Translations under genes and position numbers: made by a program
Part shown: piece after piece, positions 31,908 to 42,593 of the stretch
Position numbering within the stretch: position 1 is the stretch's first letter
Layout of the letters: every line of letters begins with the position of its first letter
The notes under the pieces: model-generated
Databases searched by the model: none
Seen by the model: the letters and a program-made list of their open reading frames with translations, nothing else
What the model was told of the DNA's origin: nothing
Source: Hyphomicrobiales bacterium
Lineage (GTDB): Bacteria; Pseudomonadota; Alphaproteobacteria; Rhizobiales; Rhizobiaceae
Reading direction: 5' to 3'
DNA: 64,000 nucleotides
Assembly: GCA_900466005.1 (NCBI GenBank)
Contig: UEGQ01000022.1
Location: 33,880 to 97,879, forward strand

Positions 31908-34046
31908 TCAAATATTCCGTAACCGCCCTTCCGCGAGGTCGAGCACGGACTTTGCCGCGTCCATGACGTTGGTGCCGGGGCCGAAGACGGCGGCGACGCC
32001 GCGATCCATGAGGTAGTCGTAGTCCTGGCGCGGGATGACCCCGCCGACGACGACGATGACGTCTTCGGCACCCTTCGCCTTCAGCGCCTCGATGAGCTGC
32101 GGGGCGAGCGTTTTGTGGCCGGCGGCGAGCGAGGACATGCCGACGACCTGCACCTTTTCGGCGACGGCAAGATCGGCGGCCTCTTCCGGCGTCTGGAAGA
32201 GCGGACCGGCAACGACGTCGAAACCGATGTCGCCGAAGGCCGACGCGATCACCTTGGCGCCGCGGTCATGCCCGTCCTGGCCGAGTTTGGCGACGAGAAT
32301 GCGCGGCGCCGCGCCCTTGACGTCCCGATAGTGTTTCAGGCGGTCGGAAAGCGTCGCCAGCTCCGGATCGCCCTCGTAGGCCTTGCCGTAGATGTTGCGG
32401 ACGACCTTCGGCACGGCCGTATGGTCACCGAAGACCTCGCGCATGGCGTCGGAGATTTCGCCCACCGTGGCCCGCGCCCGGGCCGCCTCGACGGCGGCCT
32501 GCAACAGGTTGCCTTCTCCGCTCGCGGCGACATCGGTGAGCCGGGCCAGCGCCGCTTCGACGGCTTTCGGGTCGCGCTGGCGCCGGATCTGTTCGAGCCG
32601 CTTGATCTGGGCGGCCCGCACGGCGGAGTTGTCGATCTCCAGGATGTCGATCGGCTGCTCGTCGTTCAAACGGAACTTGTTGACGCCGACGATCACCTCG
32701 TCGCCCTTGTCGACCGCCGCCTGGCGGCGGGTCGCCGCTTCCTCGATCAGCTTCTTCGGCAGGCCGGCGTCGACCGCCTTGGTCATGCCGCCCATCGCCT
32801 CGACCTCCTCGATCAGCGCCCAGGCCTTGTCGGCGAGTTCTTTGGTCAGGCTCTCGACGTAATAGGAGCCGGCGAGCGGATCGACCACCTTGGTGACGCC
32901 CGTCTCGTGCTGCAGGATCAGCTGGGTGTTGCGGGCGATGCGGGCGGAAAAGTCGGTCGGCAACGCGATCGCCTCGTCGAGCGCGTTGGTATGCAGCGAC
33001 TGGGTGCCGCCGAGCGCCGCCGACAGCGCCTCGTAGGCCGTGCGGATGACGTTGTTGTAGGGATCCTGTTCCTGCAGCGACACGCCGGAGGTCTGGCAGT
33101 GGGTGCGCAGCATCAGCGAGGAGGCCTTCTGCGGCTGGAATTCCTCCATGATGCGGGTCCAGAGCAGGCGCGCGGCGCGCAGCTTCGCCGCTTCCATGAA
33201 GAAGTTCATGCCGATCGCGAAGAAAAAGGAGAGGCGGCCGGCGAAATCATCGACGTTCAGGCCCTTCTTCAGGGCGGCGCGGACATATTCGCGCCCGTCG
33301 GCGAGCGTGAAGGCGAGTTCCTGCACCAGCGTCGCGCCGGCTTCCTGCATGTGGTAGCCGGAGATCGAGATGGAGTTGAACTTCGGCATCTCCTTCGCCG
33401 TGTATTCGATGATGTCGGCGATGATCCGCATCGAGGGTTCCGGTGGATAGATATAGGTGTTGCGGACCATGAACTCCTTGAGGATATCGTTCTGGATGGT
33501 CCCGGACAGCTGCGCCCGCGGCACGCCCTGCTCCTCGCCGGCGACGATGAAGTTCGCGAGGATCGGGATCACCGCGCCGTTCATGGTCATCGAGACGGAG
33601 ATCTTTTCAAGCGGGATGCCGTCGAAGAGGATCTTCATGTCCTCGACGCTGTCGATCGCGACGCCCGCCTTGCCGACATCGCCAACGACGCGCGGATGAT
33701 CGCTGTCGTAGCCGCGATGGGTGGCGAGGTCGAAGGCGACGGAGACGCCCTGCTGGCCGGCCGCGAGGTTGCGCCGGTAGAAGGCGTTCGATTCTTCCGC
33801 GGTGGAAAAGCCTGCATACTGGCGGATCGTCCAGGGCCGTCCGGCATACATGGTCGCGCGCGGGCCGCGGACGAAGGGCGCAAATCCCGGCAGGCTGTCG
33901 AGATGCTCGATGCCCTCGATGTCCTCGGCCGTGTAGAGCGGCTTGACGTCGATGCCTTCCGGTGTGTGCCAGGTGAGGCTCTCGGCCGGACGCTTCAGTT
34001 CCTTCTCGGCCAGCGCTTCCCAGTCCTTGATGGTTTTCTTGGTCAT
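31908..34046 (-). CDS. scpA: Methylmalonyl-CoA mutase (B12-dependent, single-subunit type)
   Basis: The protein has 712 aa. The substrate barrel is at ~1-520: PWTIRQYAGFSTAEESNAFYRRNLAAGQQGVSVAFDLATHRGYDSDHPRV. The cobalamin domain is at ~575-712, with GQDGHDRG (base-off histidine His593) and later GGVIPRQDY. It interconverts methylmalonyl-CoA and succinyl-CoA with adenosylcobalamin. GGAGG lies seven bases ahead of the ATG at 34046. It is the last gene of the pccB-orf-pccA-mcm operon, separated from pccA by a RIME-like element. The closest functional relatives are the rhizobial bhbA/ScpA-type mutases. No MeaB-type chaperone or epimerase gene is in the window. Confidence 0.95.
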   Translation of the reverse strand: MTKKTIKDWEALAEKELKRPAESLTWHTPEGIDVKPLYTAEDIEGIEHLDSLPGFAPFVRGPRATMYAGRPWTIRQYAGFSTAEESNAFYRRNLAAGQQGVSVAFDLATHRGYDSDHPRVVGDVGKAGVAIDSVEDMKILFDGIPLEKISVSMTMNGAVIPILANFIVAGEEQGVPRAQLSGTIQNDILKEFMVRNTYIYPPEPSMRIIADIIEYTAKEMPKFNSISISGYHMQEAGATLVQELAFTLADGREYVRAALKKGLNVDDFAGRLSFFFAIGMNFFMEAAKLRAARLLWTRIMEEFQPQKASSLMLRTHCQTSGVSLQEQDPYNNVIRTAYEALSAALGGTQSLHTNALDEAIALPTDFSARIARNTQLILQHETGVTKVVDPLAGSYYVESLTKELADKAWALIEEVEAMGGMTKAVDAGLPKKLIEEAATRRQAAVDKGDEVIVGVNKFRLNDEQPIDILEIDNSAVRAAQIKRLEQIRRQRDPKAVEAALARLTDVAASGEGNLLQAAVEAARARATVGEISDAMREVFGDHTAVPKVVRNIYGKAYEGDPELATLSDRLKHYRDVKGAAPRILVAKLGQDGHDRGAKVIASAFGDIGFDVVAGPLFQTPEEAADLAVAEKVQVVGMSSLAAGHKTLAPQLIEALKAKGAEDVIVVVGGVIPRQDYDYLMDRGVAAVFGPGTNVMDAAKSVLDLAEGRLRNI

Positions 34047-34077
34047 TATCGCGCCTCCGATTTCCAATTGGCCGCAG

Positions 34078-34275
34078 TACCCCCCTCTGGCCTGCCGGCC
34101 ATCTCCCCCTCAAGGGGGGAGATCGACAACGGGCGGCGTCGCGCCCATCGCCCGACGTGTCGGGGCATCGTGGGGGTTCCGTTGACGAACGCCGGATAGA
34201 CGTGCCGCCGACCGGCAATACACCCGATCTCCCCCCTTGAGGGGGAGATGTCGGCGTATTCGACAGAGGGGGGTA
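34078..34275. repeat. RIME-like intergenic repeat element, copy C (198 bp, perfect inverted ends)
   Basis: The ends are TACCCCCCTCTG (34078-34089) and CAGAGGGGGGTA (34264-34275), a perfect inverted pair. Just inside, the 25-bp segments 34100-34124 and 34226-34250 are exact reverse complements, and each is itself a hairpin (CTCCCCCTCAAGGGGGGAG type). The core GGCCTGCCGGCCA (34089-34101) is shared with copy B. The 100-bp centre is unique. No coding sequence lies in 34047-34302. Confidence 0.88.
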
Positions 34276-34302
34276 ATTCAGTCCCGATGTCCGTCATTCG
34301 GC

Positions 34303-36315
<2,013 letters not shown>

Positions 36316-36317
36316 CG

Positions 36318-36695
36318 TCACACCTCGAATACGTCTTCAAAAGATTCCGGAAAGTTCTGCCGGGCGACCCTCTCGTTGATCACCAGCATGGCCTCGTAGG
36401 AAAGCGGGTCGAAATCTCTGTCCGCCGCGACGACTTCGCGGCCGAACAGCAGGTTCAGCCGGGCGGCGTCCAGGTTGCCGCGCTCGAAGGGTTCCGGCCC
36501 GAAATGATGCCAGAGGGCATGCAGGAAGGCCGCGTCGATGCGGTGCTCCTTGGTGCCGGGCCTCGCCTTGCGCGGCAGCGCCTTCAGCGGGGTCACGCCC
36601 TTGGGGTTGGCGCGGCGGATGGTGAACTGCACACCGGTTCCCGGCATACCGGACGGAAACCCCTTGTGCTTGGTCATGTCGGGAAGGTCGGCCAT
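36318..36695 (-). CDS. Small uncharacterised protein encoded between pccB and pccA (125 aa)
   Basis: A soluble 125-residue protein starting MADLPDMTKHKGFPSGMPGTGVQFTIRRANPKGVTPLKALPRKARPGTKEHRIDAAFLHALWHHFGPEPFERGNLDAARLNLLFGREVVAADRDFDPLSYEAMLVINERVARQNFPESFEDVFEV. A basic N-terminal half is followed by an acidic helical half. No known domain, metal site or signal is recognised. GGGAG lies ahead of the ATG at 36695. It starts 13 bp after pccB and ends two bases before pccA, so it is translated with the carboxylase. A role in assembly or regulation of PccAB is a guess. Confidence 0.8.
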   Translation of the reverse strand: MADLPDMTKHKGFPSGMPGTGVQFTIRRANPKGVTPLKALPRKARPGTKEHRIDAAFLHALWHHFGPEPFERGNLDAARLNLLFGREVVAADRDFDPLSYEAMLVINERVARQNFPESFEDVFEV

Positions 36696-36708
36696 CAGCG
36701 TTCTCCCC

Positions 36709-38241
36709 TCACAGCGGGATCGTGTCGTGTTTTCTCCAGCGGGTCTCCACCTGCTTGTTGCGAAGCGAGGCAAAGGCGCGGGCGATGCGGCGGCGGGAGG
36801 AGTGCGGCATGATCACTTCGTCGATGAAGCCGCGTTCGGCGGCGACGAAGGGATTGGCGAAGCGTTCCTCGTATTCCTTCGTGCGGGCGGCGATCTTGTC
36901 GGCGTCGCCGAGTTCGGAACGATAGAGGATTTCGGTCGCACCCTTGGCGCCCATGACGGCGATCTCGGCGGTCGGCCAGGCATAGTTGATGTCGGCGCCG
37001 ATATGCTTGGAGGCCATGACGTCATAGGCGCCGCCATAGGCCTTGCGGGTGATCAGCGTCACCATCGGCACGGTCGCCTGGCTGTAGGCGAAGAGGAGCT
37101 TGGCGCCGTGCTTGATGACGCCGCCATATTCCTGGGAGGTGCCGGGCAGGAAGCCGGGAACATCGACCAGCGTCAGGATCGGGATCGAGAAGGCATCGCA
37201 GAAGCGCACGAAGCGGGCGGCCTTGCGCGAACTGTCGATGTCGAGGCAGCCGGCGAGCACCATCGGCTGGTTGGCGACCACGCCGACCGTCTGGCCTTCC
37301 ATGCGAATGAAGCCGGTGACGATGTTCTTGGCGAAGGCTTCCTGGATCTCGAAGAAATCGCCCTCGTCGGCCAGAGCGTAGATCAGTTCCTTCATGTCGT
37401 AGGGCTTGTTCGACGAATCCGGGATCAGCGTGTCGAGGCGCATCTCGACGCGGGCGGGATCGTCGTGGAACGGCCGGACCGGGGGCTTTTCGCGGTTGTT
37501 CAAGGGCAGGAAATCGAACAGCAGGCGAATCTGTTCCAGCGCCTCGATGTCGTTCTCGTAGGCGCCATCGGCGACCGAGGACTTCGTCGTGTGGGTGCGC
37601 GCGCCGCCGAGTTCCTCGGCGGTGACGATCTCGTTGGTCACGGTCTTCACGACGTCCGGGCCGGTGACGAACATGTAGGAACTATCCCGGACCATGAAGA
37701 TGAAGTCGGTCATCGCCGGCGAATAGACCGCGCCGCCGGCGCAGGGGCCCATGATGACGGAAATCTGCGGGATGATGCCGGAGGCATCGACATTGCGCTT
37801 GAAGACGTCGGCATAGCCGGCGAGCGAGGCCACGCCTTCCTGGATGCGGGCGCCGCCCGAGTCGTTGAGGCCGATCACCGGCGCGCCGTTCTTCACGGCC
37901 ATGTCCATGATCTTGCAGATCTTCTGGGCGTGGGTCTCCGACAGCGAGCCGCCGAGCACGGTGAAGTCCTGCGAGAAGACATAGACCTGGCGGCCGTTGA
38001 TCGTGCCCCAGCCAGTGACGACGCCGTCGCCGGCGATCTTCTGCTCCGGCATGCCGAAGTCGGTGCAACGGTGGGTGACGTACATGTCGTATTCTTCGAA
38101 GGAGCCTTCATCGAGAAGGACCTCGATGCGTTCGCGCGCCGTCAGCTTGCCCTTGGCGTGCTGGGCGTCGATGCGCCGTTGTCCGCCGCCCATATGGGCT
38201 TCGGCGCGCCGGGCTTCGAGCTGGTCCAATATCAATCGCAT
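36709..38241 (-). CDS. pccB: Propionyl-CoA carboxylase beta subunit (carboxyltransferase)
   Basis: The protein has 510 aa. It has the two-domain carboxyltransferase fold: GKLTARERIEVLLDEGSFEEYDMYVTHRCTDFGM, VFSQDFTVLGGSLSETHAQKI, NDSGGARIQEGVASLAGYADVF, the glycine-rich oxyanion site MGPCAGGAVYSPAMTDFIFM, and in the C-terminal half VDVPGFLPGTSQEYGGVIKHGAKLLFAYSQATVPMVTLITRKAYGGAYDVM. It transfers CO2 from biotin to propionyl-CoA, giving (S)-methylmalonyl-CoA. GGGAGG lies ahead of the ATG at 38241. It is the first gene of the operon and divergent from pccR with a 133-bp shared upstream region. Confidence 0.96.
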   Translation of the reverse strand: MRLILDQLEARRAEAHMGGGQRRIDAQHAKGKLTARERIEVLLDEGSFEEYDMYVTHRCTDFGMPEQKIAGDGVVTGWGTINGRQVYVFSQDFTVLGGSLSETHAQKICKIMDMAVKNGAPVIGLNDSGGARIQEGVASLAGYADVFKRNVDASGIIPQISVIMGPCAGGAVYSPAMTDFIFMVRDSSYMFVTGPDVVKTVTNEIVTAEELGGARTHTTKSSVADGAYENDIEALEQIRLLFDFLPLNNREKPPVRPFHDDPARVEMRLDTLIPDSSNKPYDMKELIYALADEGDFFEIQEAFAKNIVTGFIRMEGQTVGVVANQPMVLAGCLDIDSSRKAARFVRFCDAFSIPILTLVDVPGFLPGTSQEYGGVIKHGAKLLFAYSQATVPMVTLITRKAYGGAYDVMASKHIGADINYAWPTAEIAVMGAKGATEILYRSELGDADKIAARTKEYEERFANPFVAAERGFIDEVIMPHSSRRRIARAFASLRNKQVETRWRKHDTIPL

Positions 38242-38344
38242 GCTTCCTCCCGATGGTCTTCAAGGCCTGCAAGTCAAGTTGTGCCCTTAAACACAGTGCC
38301 CGGCAAAGAAAATGATTGAACAGGCGCAGTTGCGGATTTATAAA

Positions 38345-38374
38345 TTTGCAAACAGCGAAATGCGAAATTGCAAA
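38345..38374. promoter_or_regulatory. Candidate PccR operator overlapping the pccR start region
   Basis: TTTGCAAA (38345-38352) and ATTGCAAA (38367-38374) lie on the same face of the helix, 22 bp apart, with a tandem GCGAAAT-GCGAAAT (38355-38368) between and into the second. Short-chain acyl-CoA regulators of the PccR/RamB group are known to bind TTTGCAAA-type sites. The second copy abuts the proposed ATG, so occupancy would repress pccR and might act on divergent pccB. Confidence 0.65.
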
Positions 38375-39784
38375 ATGGCAATCGGAAAACTCTTCATCGG
38401 CCGCAAGGTGCGCGAACTGCGTCAGGCAAGCCATGCCACGCAGGCCCAGTTTGCCGACAAGATCGGCATTTCGACAAGCTATCTCAACCAGATCGAGAAC
38501 AACCAGCGGCCGATTTCGGCCGCCGTCCTGCTGGCGCTTGCCGAAAAGTTCGGCATCGACATCGCCGAGCTTTCGTCCGGGCAGAACGACCGGTTGCTTT
38601 CGGCGCTGACCGAAGCGCTATCTGACCCGCTCTTCGAACAGTATTCGCCGAGCCTGCAGGAGCTGAAGCTCGTGACGCAGAACGCGCCCGGCCTCGCCCA
38701 CGCGCTGATCGACTGTCATCAGGCCTACCGGCGCAACAGCGAACAGCTCGCAAGCTATGATGACCGCTTCGGCGGCGCCGCTCCCAACGAGACGACCTCC
38801 TATGACGAGGTGCGCGACTTCTTCCATTTCGTCGACAACTACATCCACGAGCTCGACGTTGCGGCGGAGAACCTCGCCGAGGAGCTCAAGCTCGGGGAGG
38901 GGGACAACCACGCCGCGCTTTCCGCCTGTCTCGAGCGGCGATACGGCGTGCGTGTCGTGCGCGGCGAGGCCGGCGACGAGGCCATCCGGCGCTTCGACCC
39001 GGCAAGCCGCATCCTGACGATCAGCCGCTATGCGGCGGCACCGACGCGCGATTTCCAGCTCGCGGTGCAGATCGCCCAGATGCATGCGGTGCCGAAGATC
39101 CAGCAGGTGTTGAAACAGGCTGGTTTCCGTACCGAAGAGGCGGTCGAGATCTGCCGCCTCGGGCTCGAAAACTATTTTGCCGGCGCGCTGGTGCTTCCTT
39201 ACCGCACCTTCCACCAGGCGGCGCGGGACCTGCGGCACGACGTCGAGCTTCTGGCGGCCCGTTTCGGCGCCTCGCTCGAGCAGGTCTGCCATCGCCTGTC
39301 GACGCTGCAGCGTCCGGGGCTGAAGGGCGTGCCGATCTTCTTCGCCCGCATCGACCGGGCCGGCAACATCACCAAACGGCACAGCGCGGCCCGGCTGCAG
39401 TTCGCCCGCTTCGGCGCGGCCTGTCCGCTCTGGAATGCGCATCAGGCCTTCGAAATGCCGGGTCGGATCATCCGGCAGCTCGCCGAAACTCCGGACGGGG
39501 TGCGCTATCTCTGTGTCGCGACGCAGGTGAACAAGGGATCGGTCGGCTTCCGTGCCTCACAGCCGAGCTATGCGCTGGCGCTCGGCTGCGAAATCTCCTA
39601 CGCGGATCAATTCGTCTATGCCGACGGCCTCGACCTCAACAACCGCGCCGCCTACGACCCGATCGGCATCTCCTGCCGTATTTGCGAGCGGACGAAATGC
39701 ACCAGCCGCGCGGTGCCGCCCTTGAAGCGCAAACTGGTGGTGGATCATCGGGTGCGGAACCCGGTGCCGTACGAGATCGAGTGA
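38375..39784 (+). CDS. pccR: PccR, XRE-family short-chain acyl-CoA-responsive regulator
   Basis: The protein has 469 aa. The N-terminal XRE helix-turn-helix is GRKVRELRQASHATQAQFADKIGISTSYLNQIENNQRPISAAVLLALAEKFGIDIAEL (~9-66). A long middle region contains an IrrE/HTH-like fold, and the C-terminal ScfR/DUF2083 domain is ISCRICERTKCTSRAVPPLKR. The ISCRICERxxC motif is diagnostic of the group that includes PccR and RamB, which control propionyl-CoA carboxylase. ATG 38375 was chosen because the family begins MAIGKLFIGRKVREL; upstream in-frame ATGs at 38312 and 38360 run through the operator. No good ribosome site is visible. The divergent pccB supports the assignment. Confidence 0.9.
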   Translation: MAIGKLFIGRKVRELRQASHATQAQFADKIGISTSYLNQIENNQRPISAAVLLALAEKFGIDIAELSSGQNDRLLSALTEALSDPLFEQYSPSLQELKLVTQNAPGLAHALIDCHQAYRRNSEQLASYDDRFGGAAPNETTSYDEVRDFFHFVDNYIHELDVAAENLAEELKLGEGDNHAALSACLERRYGVRVVRGEAGDEAIRRFDPASRILTISRYAAAPTRDFQLAVQIAQMHAVPKIQQVLKQAGFRTEEAVEICRLGLENYFAGALVLPYRTFHQAARDLRHDVELLAARFGASLEQVCHRLSTLQRPGLKGVPIFFARIDRAGNITKRHSAARLQFARFGAACPLWNAHQAFEMPGRIIRQLAETPDGVRYLCVATQVNKGSVGFRASQPSYALALGCEISYADQFVYADGLDLNNRAAYDPIGISCRICERTKCTSRAVPPLKRKLVVDHRVRNPVPYEIE

Positions 39785-39815
39785 ACGGCTGGCCTGCGTC
39801 CAAAAGGCGCGGCGG

Positions 39816-40889
39816 TCAGCCGAACAGCGGCTCCGGGTGAGGCTGGAAGAAGGCGTCGACGATCGCCGGGCCGACGGCGTCCAGCGTGGCCGGCGACCAT
39901 TTCGGGTTGCGGTCCTTGTCGATGATCGCGGCGCGAATGCCTTCGTAGAAGTCGGGCGTGCGCAGGATCTGGTCGGTCGCGGCGAATTCGCGTTCGAGGC
40001 AGGTTTCGAGATCGGGCGACGACCGGCCCTTGCGCAGGAGCGCAAGCGTGACCTTGAGGCTCGTCGGCGAGCGCGTCAGCATCGTGGCGCGCGCTTTCGT
40101 CGCGAACTCGCTGGTCTCCAGGCTGAGAGCGTCGAGGATTTCCTCGATCGTGTCGAAGACGAAGCAACGGTCGATCAGGTTGCGGTATTCGGCGAAGGCG
40201 AGCGCCGTCGCCGGGTTCGCCACCTCGGCGATGACGGCGGCGACGTCGTTGTGCCCGGCGGTGGCGGGAAGAGAAGCGAGCGCGTCGGCGATCTCGGAAA
40301 CCTGCGAGGTATCGACCAGCCAGTCGGCGAAGCCTGCGGCGATCGCATCGGTCGCGCCGACCGGCTCGCCGGTGAGCCCCATATAGGTGCCGAGTTCGCC
40401 GGGGGCCTGCGAGAGCAGCCAGGTTGCGCCCACATCGGGGAAGAAACCAATGCCGGTTTCCGGCATGGCGAGGCGCGCCGTCTCGGTGGCGATCCGGTGG
40501 CTGGCATGACCGGAAAGCCCGACGCCGCCGCCCATGGTGATGCCTTCGATCAGCACGACGTACGGTTTCGGGTAGGAGCCGATCCGCGCGTTGAGCCGAT
40601 ATTCCTCGCGCCAGAAGGTCGCCGGCTCCGGGCTGCCCGCCTTGCCGCCTTCGTAGAGCATCTTGATGTCGCCGCCGGCACAGAAGCCGCGCTCGCCTTC
40701 CCCCATCACCATGACGGCGGCGATCGTCGGGTCCTTCTCGAAATCGTCGAGGGCGGCGTCGATGGCGCGGACCATGCCGAGCGACAGGCTGTTGATGATC
40801 CGCGGCCGATTGAGGCTGATCAGCCCGAGCGTGCCCGACCGGCCGGTCAAGACCTCTTCACCGGCTGTGGCGACATCAAAGAATTTCAT
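39816..40889 (-). CDS. 3-hydroxyisobutyryl-CoA hydrolase (crotonase family)
   Basis: The protein has 357 aa. The crotonase fold has HIBCH-type features: ISLNRPRIINSLSLGMVRAIDAALDDFEKD (~24-53), the oxyanion loop GFCAGGDIKMLYEG (~70-83), ITMGGGVGLSGHASHRIATETARLAMPETGIGFFPDVGATWLLSQAPG (~119-166) with Glu in MPETGIGFFPDVG, and the longer C-terminal region absent from simple enoyl-CoA hydratases. It releases 3-hydroxyisobutyrate in valine catabolism, the substrate of the mmsB product in this window. GGAGGAG precedes the ATG at 40889. It ends 31 bp from the convergent pccR. Confidence 0.92.
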   Translation of the reverse strand: MKFFDVATAGEEVLTGRSGTLGLISLNRPRIINSLSLGMVRAIDAALDDFEKDPTIAAVMVMGEGERGFCAGGDIKMLYEGGKAGSPEPATFWREEYRLNARIGSYPKPYVVLIEGITMGGGVGLSGHASHRIATETARLAMPETGIGFFPDVGATWLLSQAPGELGTYMGLTGEPVGATDAIAAGFADWLVDTSQVSEIADALASLPATAGHNDVAAVIAEVANPATALAFAEYRNLIDRCFVFDTIEEILDALSLETSEFATKARATMLTRSPTSLKVTLALLRKGRSSPDLETCLEREFAATDQILRTPDFYEGIRAAIIDKDRNPKWSPATLDAVGPAIVDAFFQPHPEPLFG

Positions 40890-40997
40890 CAATGCTCCTC
40901 CTCGTCCTGCCTTTTTCGCGCCGTTGCTCCACCCGCGGCGCTCTGCTCATAGCATATGGCCGGAGGCATGACCTCCCTGCCTTTGGTCGGGTTTCGT

Positions 40998-41954
40998 TCA
41001 GTCGACGACGTTGCGCGGCGCTCCCCGGTGGAAAAGCTCGATATTCCCGATCAACTGGTCGGCGAGCGCCTGGATGGCCTGCCGGCTCGCCCAGGCGACG
41101 TGCGGAGTCAGGATGACGTTGGGACGGCCGGCGATCCGCATCATCGGACTGTCGGCGGCCGGCGGTTCGCCGTCGGTCACATCGAAGCCGGCGCCGGCGA
41201 TCTGTCCGGCATCGAGCGCGGCCACCAGCGCCTGTTCGTCGACGAGGCCGCCGCGGCCGGTGTTGACGAGGATTGGCCTGCGCTCCATCAGCGCGAATTC
41301 GCGCGCGGCAATGATCCCGCGGGTCTCTGTGCTCAGCGGGCAGTGCAGGGTGATGACGTCGCTTCGGCGCATCACCTCGTCGAAGGCCGTCCGCCCGGCC
41401 GGTGGTGCGCCGGCACCCTTGCGGTCGGCGACCATCACCATTATGCCAAAGGCTTCGGCGATGCGCGCGACGGAGCGTCCGAGTGCGCCGTAGCCGATGA
41501 TCCCGAGCGTCGAGCCGGCGAGATCGGAAATCGGATGGTCGAAGAAGCAGAACTGCCGGGCTTCCTGCCAGCGACCGTCGATCACCGACTGCCGATAGGA
41601 AACGATGCTGCGCCTCAGCGCCAGCATCAGGGCGAAGGTATGCTCGGGAACCGTGTTCGTCGCGTAGTTGCGGATGTTGCAGACGGTGATGCCGGCCTTA
41701 CGGCAGGCGGCGAGATCGACGCAGTCCGTGCCCGTTGCCGCGACCGCGATCAGCTTCAGCCTCGGCGCTCCGGCGATCGCATCGGCGCGGATCGGCGCCT
41801 TGTTGGTAATGGCGATGTCGGCGTCGGCGATCCGGCTCGCGACCTCGTCCGGGGCGCTGCGGCCATAGAGCACCAGGTCGTGCGGGAAATCCGGCGCGCG
41901 AAGCGTGGTCTCCGGCGAGAGCGTGTCGCGGTCGAGAAAGACGATCTTGGTCAT
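40998..41954 (-). CDS. D-2-hydroxyacid dehydrogenase (glycerate/hydroxypyruvate reductase-like)
   Basis: The protein has 318 aa. The NAD-binding motif is GSTLGIIGYGALGRSVARIAEAFGIMVMVADR (~147-178), and the D-2-hydroxyacid dehydrogenase signatures LHCPLSTETRGIIAAREFALMERRPILVNTGRGGLVDEQALVAAL (~206-250) and TPHVAWASRQA carry the catalytic Arg, Glu and His. It most resembles HprA-type glycerate dehydrogenases; the actual substrate is unknown. It has no tight operon partner; HIBCH is 108 bp upstream on the same strand. Confidence 0.88.
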   Translation of the reverse strand: MTKIVFLDRDTLSPETTLRAPDFPHDLVLYGRSAPDEVASRIADADIAITNKAPIRADAIAGAPRLKLIAVAATGTDCVDLAACRKAGITVCNIRNYATNTVPEHTFALMLALRRSIVSYRQSVIDGRWQEARQFCFFDHPISDLAGSTLGIIGYGALGRSVARIAEAFGIMVMVADRKGAGAPPAGRTAFDEVMRRSDVITLHCPLSTETRGIIAAREFALMERRPILVNTGRGGLVDEQALVAALDAGQIAGAGFDVTDGEPPAADSPMMRIAGRPNVILTPHVAWASRQAIQALADQLIGNIELFHRGAPRNVVD

Positions 41955-42093
41955 GGGCGAGACTTTCCTCAGGGATCGCGGTCTTGGCGAGGGTCCTAGC
42001 CGAAGCCTCCGGGACAGACAATAGAGCGACCGCCGCCGATCAATCCCGGGCCCCGACGATCCGCCGTTCACGTGACGCTGTCTCGAGCGCAAA

Positions 42094-42122
42094 GAAAAGG
42101 CCCGGCACGACGTGCCGAGCCT
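42094..42122 (-). terminator. Terminator after csbD
   Basis: On the minus strand AGGCTCGGCACG, TCG, TGCCGGGCCT form a nearly perfect stem followed by TTTTC, 23 bp past the csbD stop. Confidence 0.75.
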
Positions 42123-42144
42123 CCGGGACGGGGAAAGCCAATGG

Positions 42145-42342
42145 TCAGTGGCGATTGAGCCAGGAGTCGATCTCGCGATCGGCCTCTTCCTGCGTCTTGC
42201 CGTAGGCTTCCTGGATCTTGCCAGCGAGCTGTTTGCGGTTGCCATTGATGACGTCGAGGTCATCGCCGGTGAGCTTGCCCCACTGGGTCTGGGCCTTGCC
42301 CTTGAACTGCTCCCAGTTGCCTTCGACCTGATTCCAGTTCAT
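42145..42342 (-). CDS. csbD: CsbD-family general stress protein (65 aa)
   Basis: A 65-residue hydrophilic protein, MNWNQVEGNWEQFKGKAQTQWGKLTGDDLDVINGNRKQLAGKIQEAYGKTQEEADREIDSWLNRH, the complete CsbD/YjbJ pattern (NWxQxxGxWxQxKGxxxxxWGKLTDDD). The biochemical role of the family is unknown; it is strongly induced in stress and stationary phase in many bacteria. GAGAGGA lies ahead of the ATG. A perfect EcfG-type promoter (42395-42419) lies 53 bp upstream, so control by the general stress sigma factor encoded at 47059 is expected. Confidence 0.94.
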   Translation of the reverse strand: MNWNQVEGNWEQFKGKAQTQWGKLTGDDLDVINGNRKQLAGKIQEAYGKTQEEADREIDSWLNRH

Positions 42343-42394
42343 TTCAGCATCCTCTCGTTGGTTGGACAAAGAGGCTTGCGGCCTCAGGCAGGAC

Positions 42395-42419
42395 AACGGT
42401 CGGCGACACGGGAAGTTCC
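42395..42419 (-). promoter_or_regulatory. EcfG-type promoter of csbD
   Basis: GGAAC-N16-CGTT on the minus strand (GTTCC at 42415-42419, AACG at 42395-42398 on the plus strand). It matches the alphaproteobacterial general stress promoter exactly and is 53 bp from the csbD ATG. Confidence 0.85.
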
Positions 42420-42535
42420 CGCCGCCTGCGGACGATGGACCGGGCATCTGCGACCATTGGCCGGGCGTTCCGCCGTCTACCGCTGCGGCTTTGCAATTGC
42501 CTCTGCTGTGGCCGAGGCGTACAACAATCGCAGCG

Positions 42536-42560
42536 GGAACCGCCCCGCATCTCGTGCGTT
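42536..42560 (+). promoter_or_regulatory. EcfG-type promoter of the 42594 gene
   Basis: GGAAC (42536-42540), 16 bp, CGTT (42557-42560); 33 bp ahead of the ATG at 42594. It is back to back with the csbD promoter, 116 bp away. Confidence 0.85.
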
Positions 42561-42593
42561 TGTCGACAGGACGATCGTTGAAGGAGAAGTGAC

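Noticed and set aside
34078..34275. CRISPR array or terminator cluster
   Set aside because: Only nested inverted repeats, no direct repeats with spacers; structure matches a RIME/MITE-type element.
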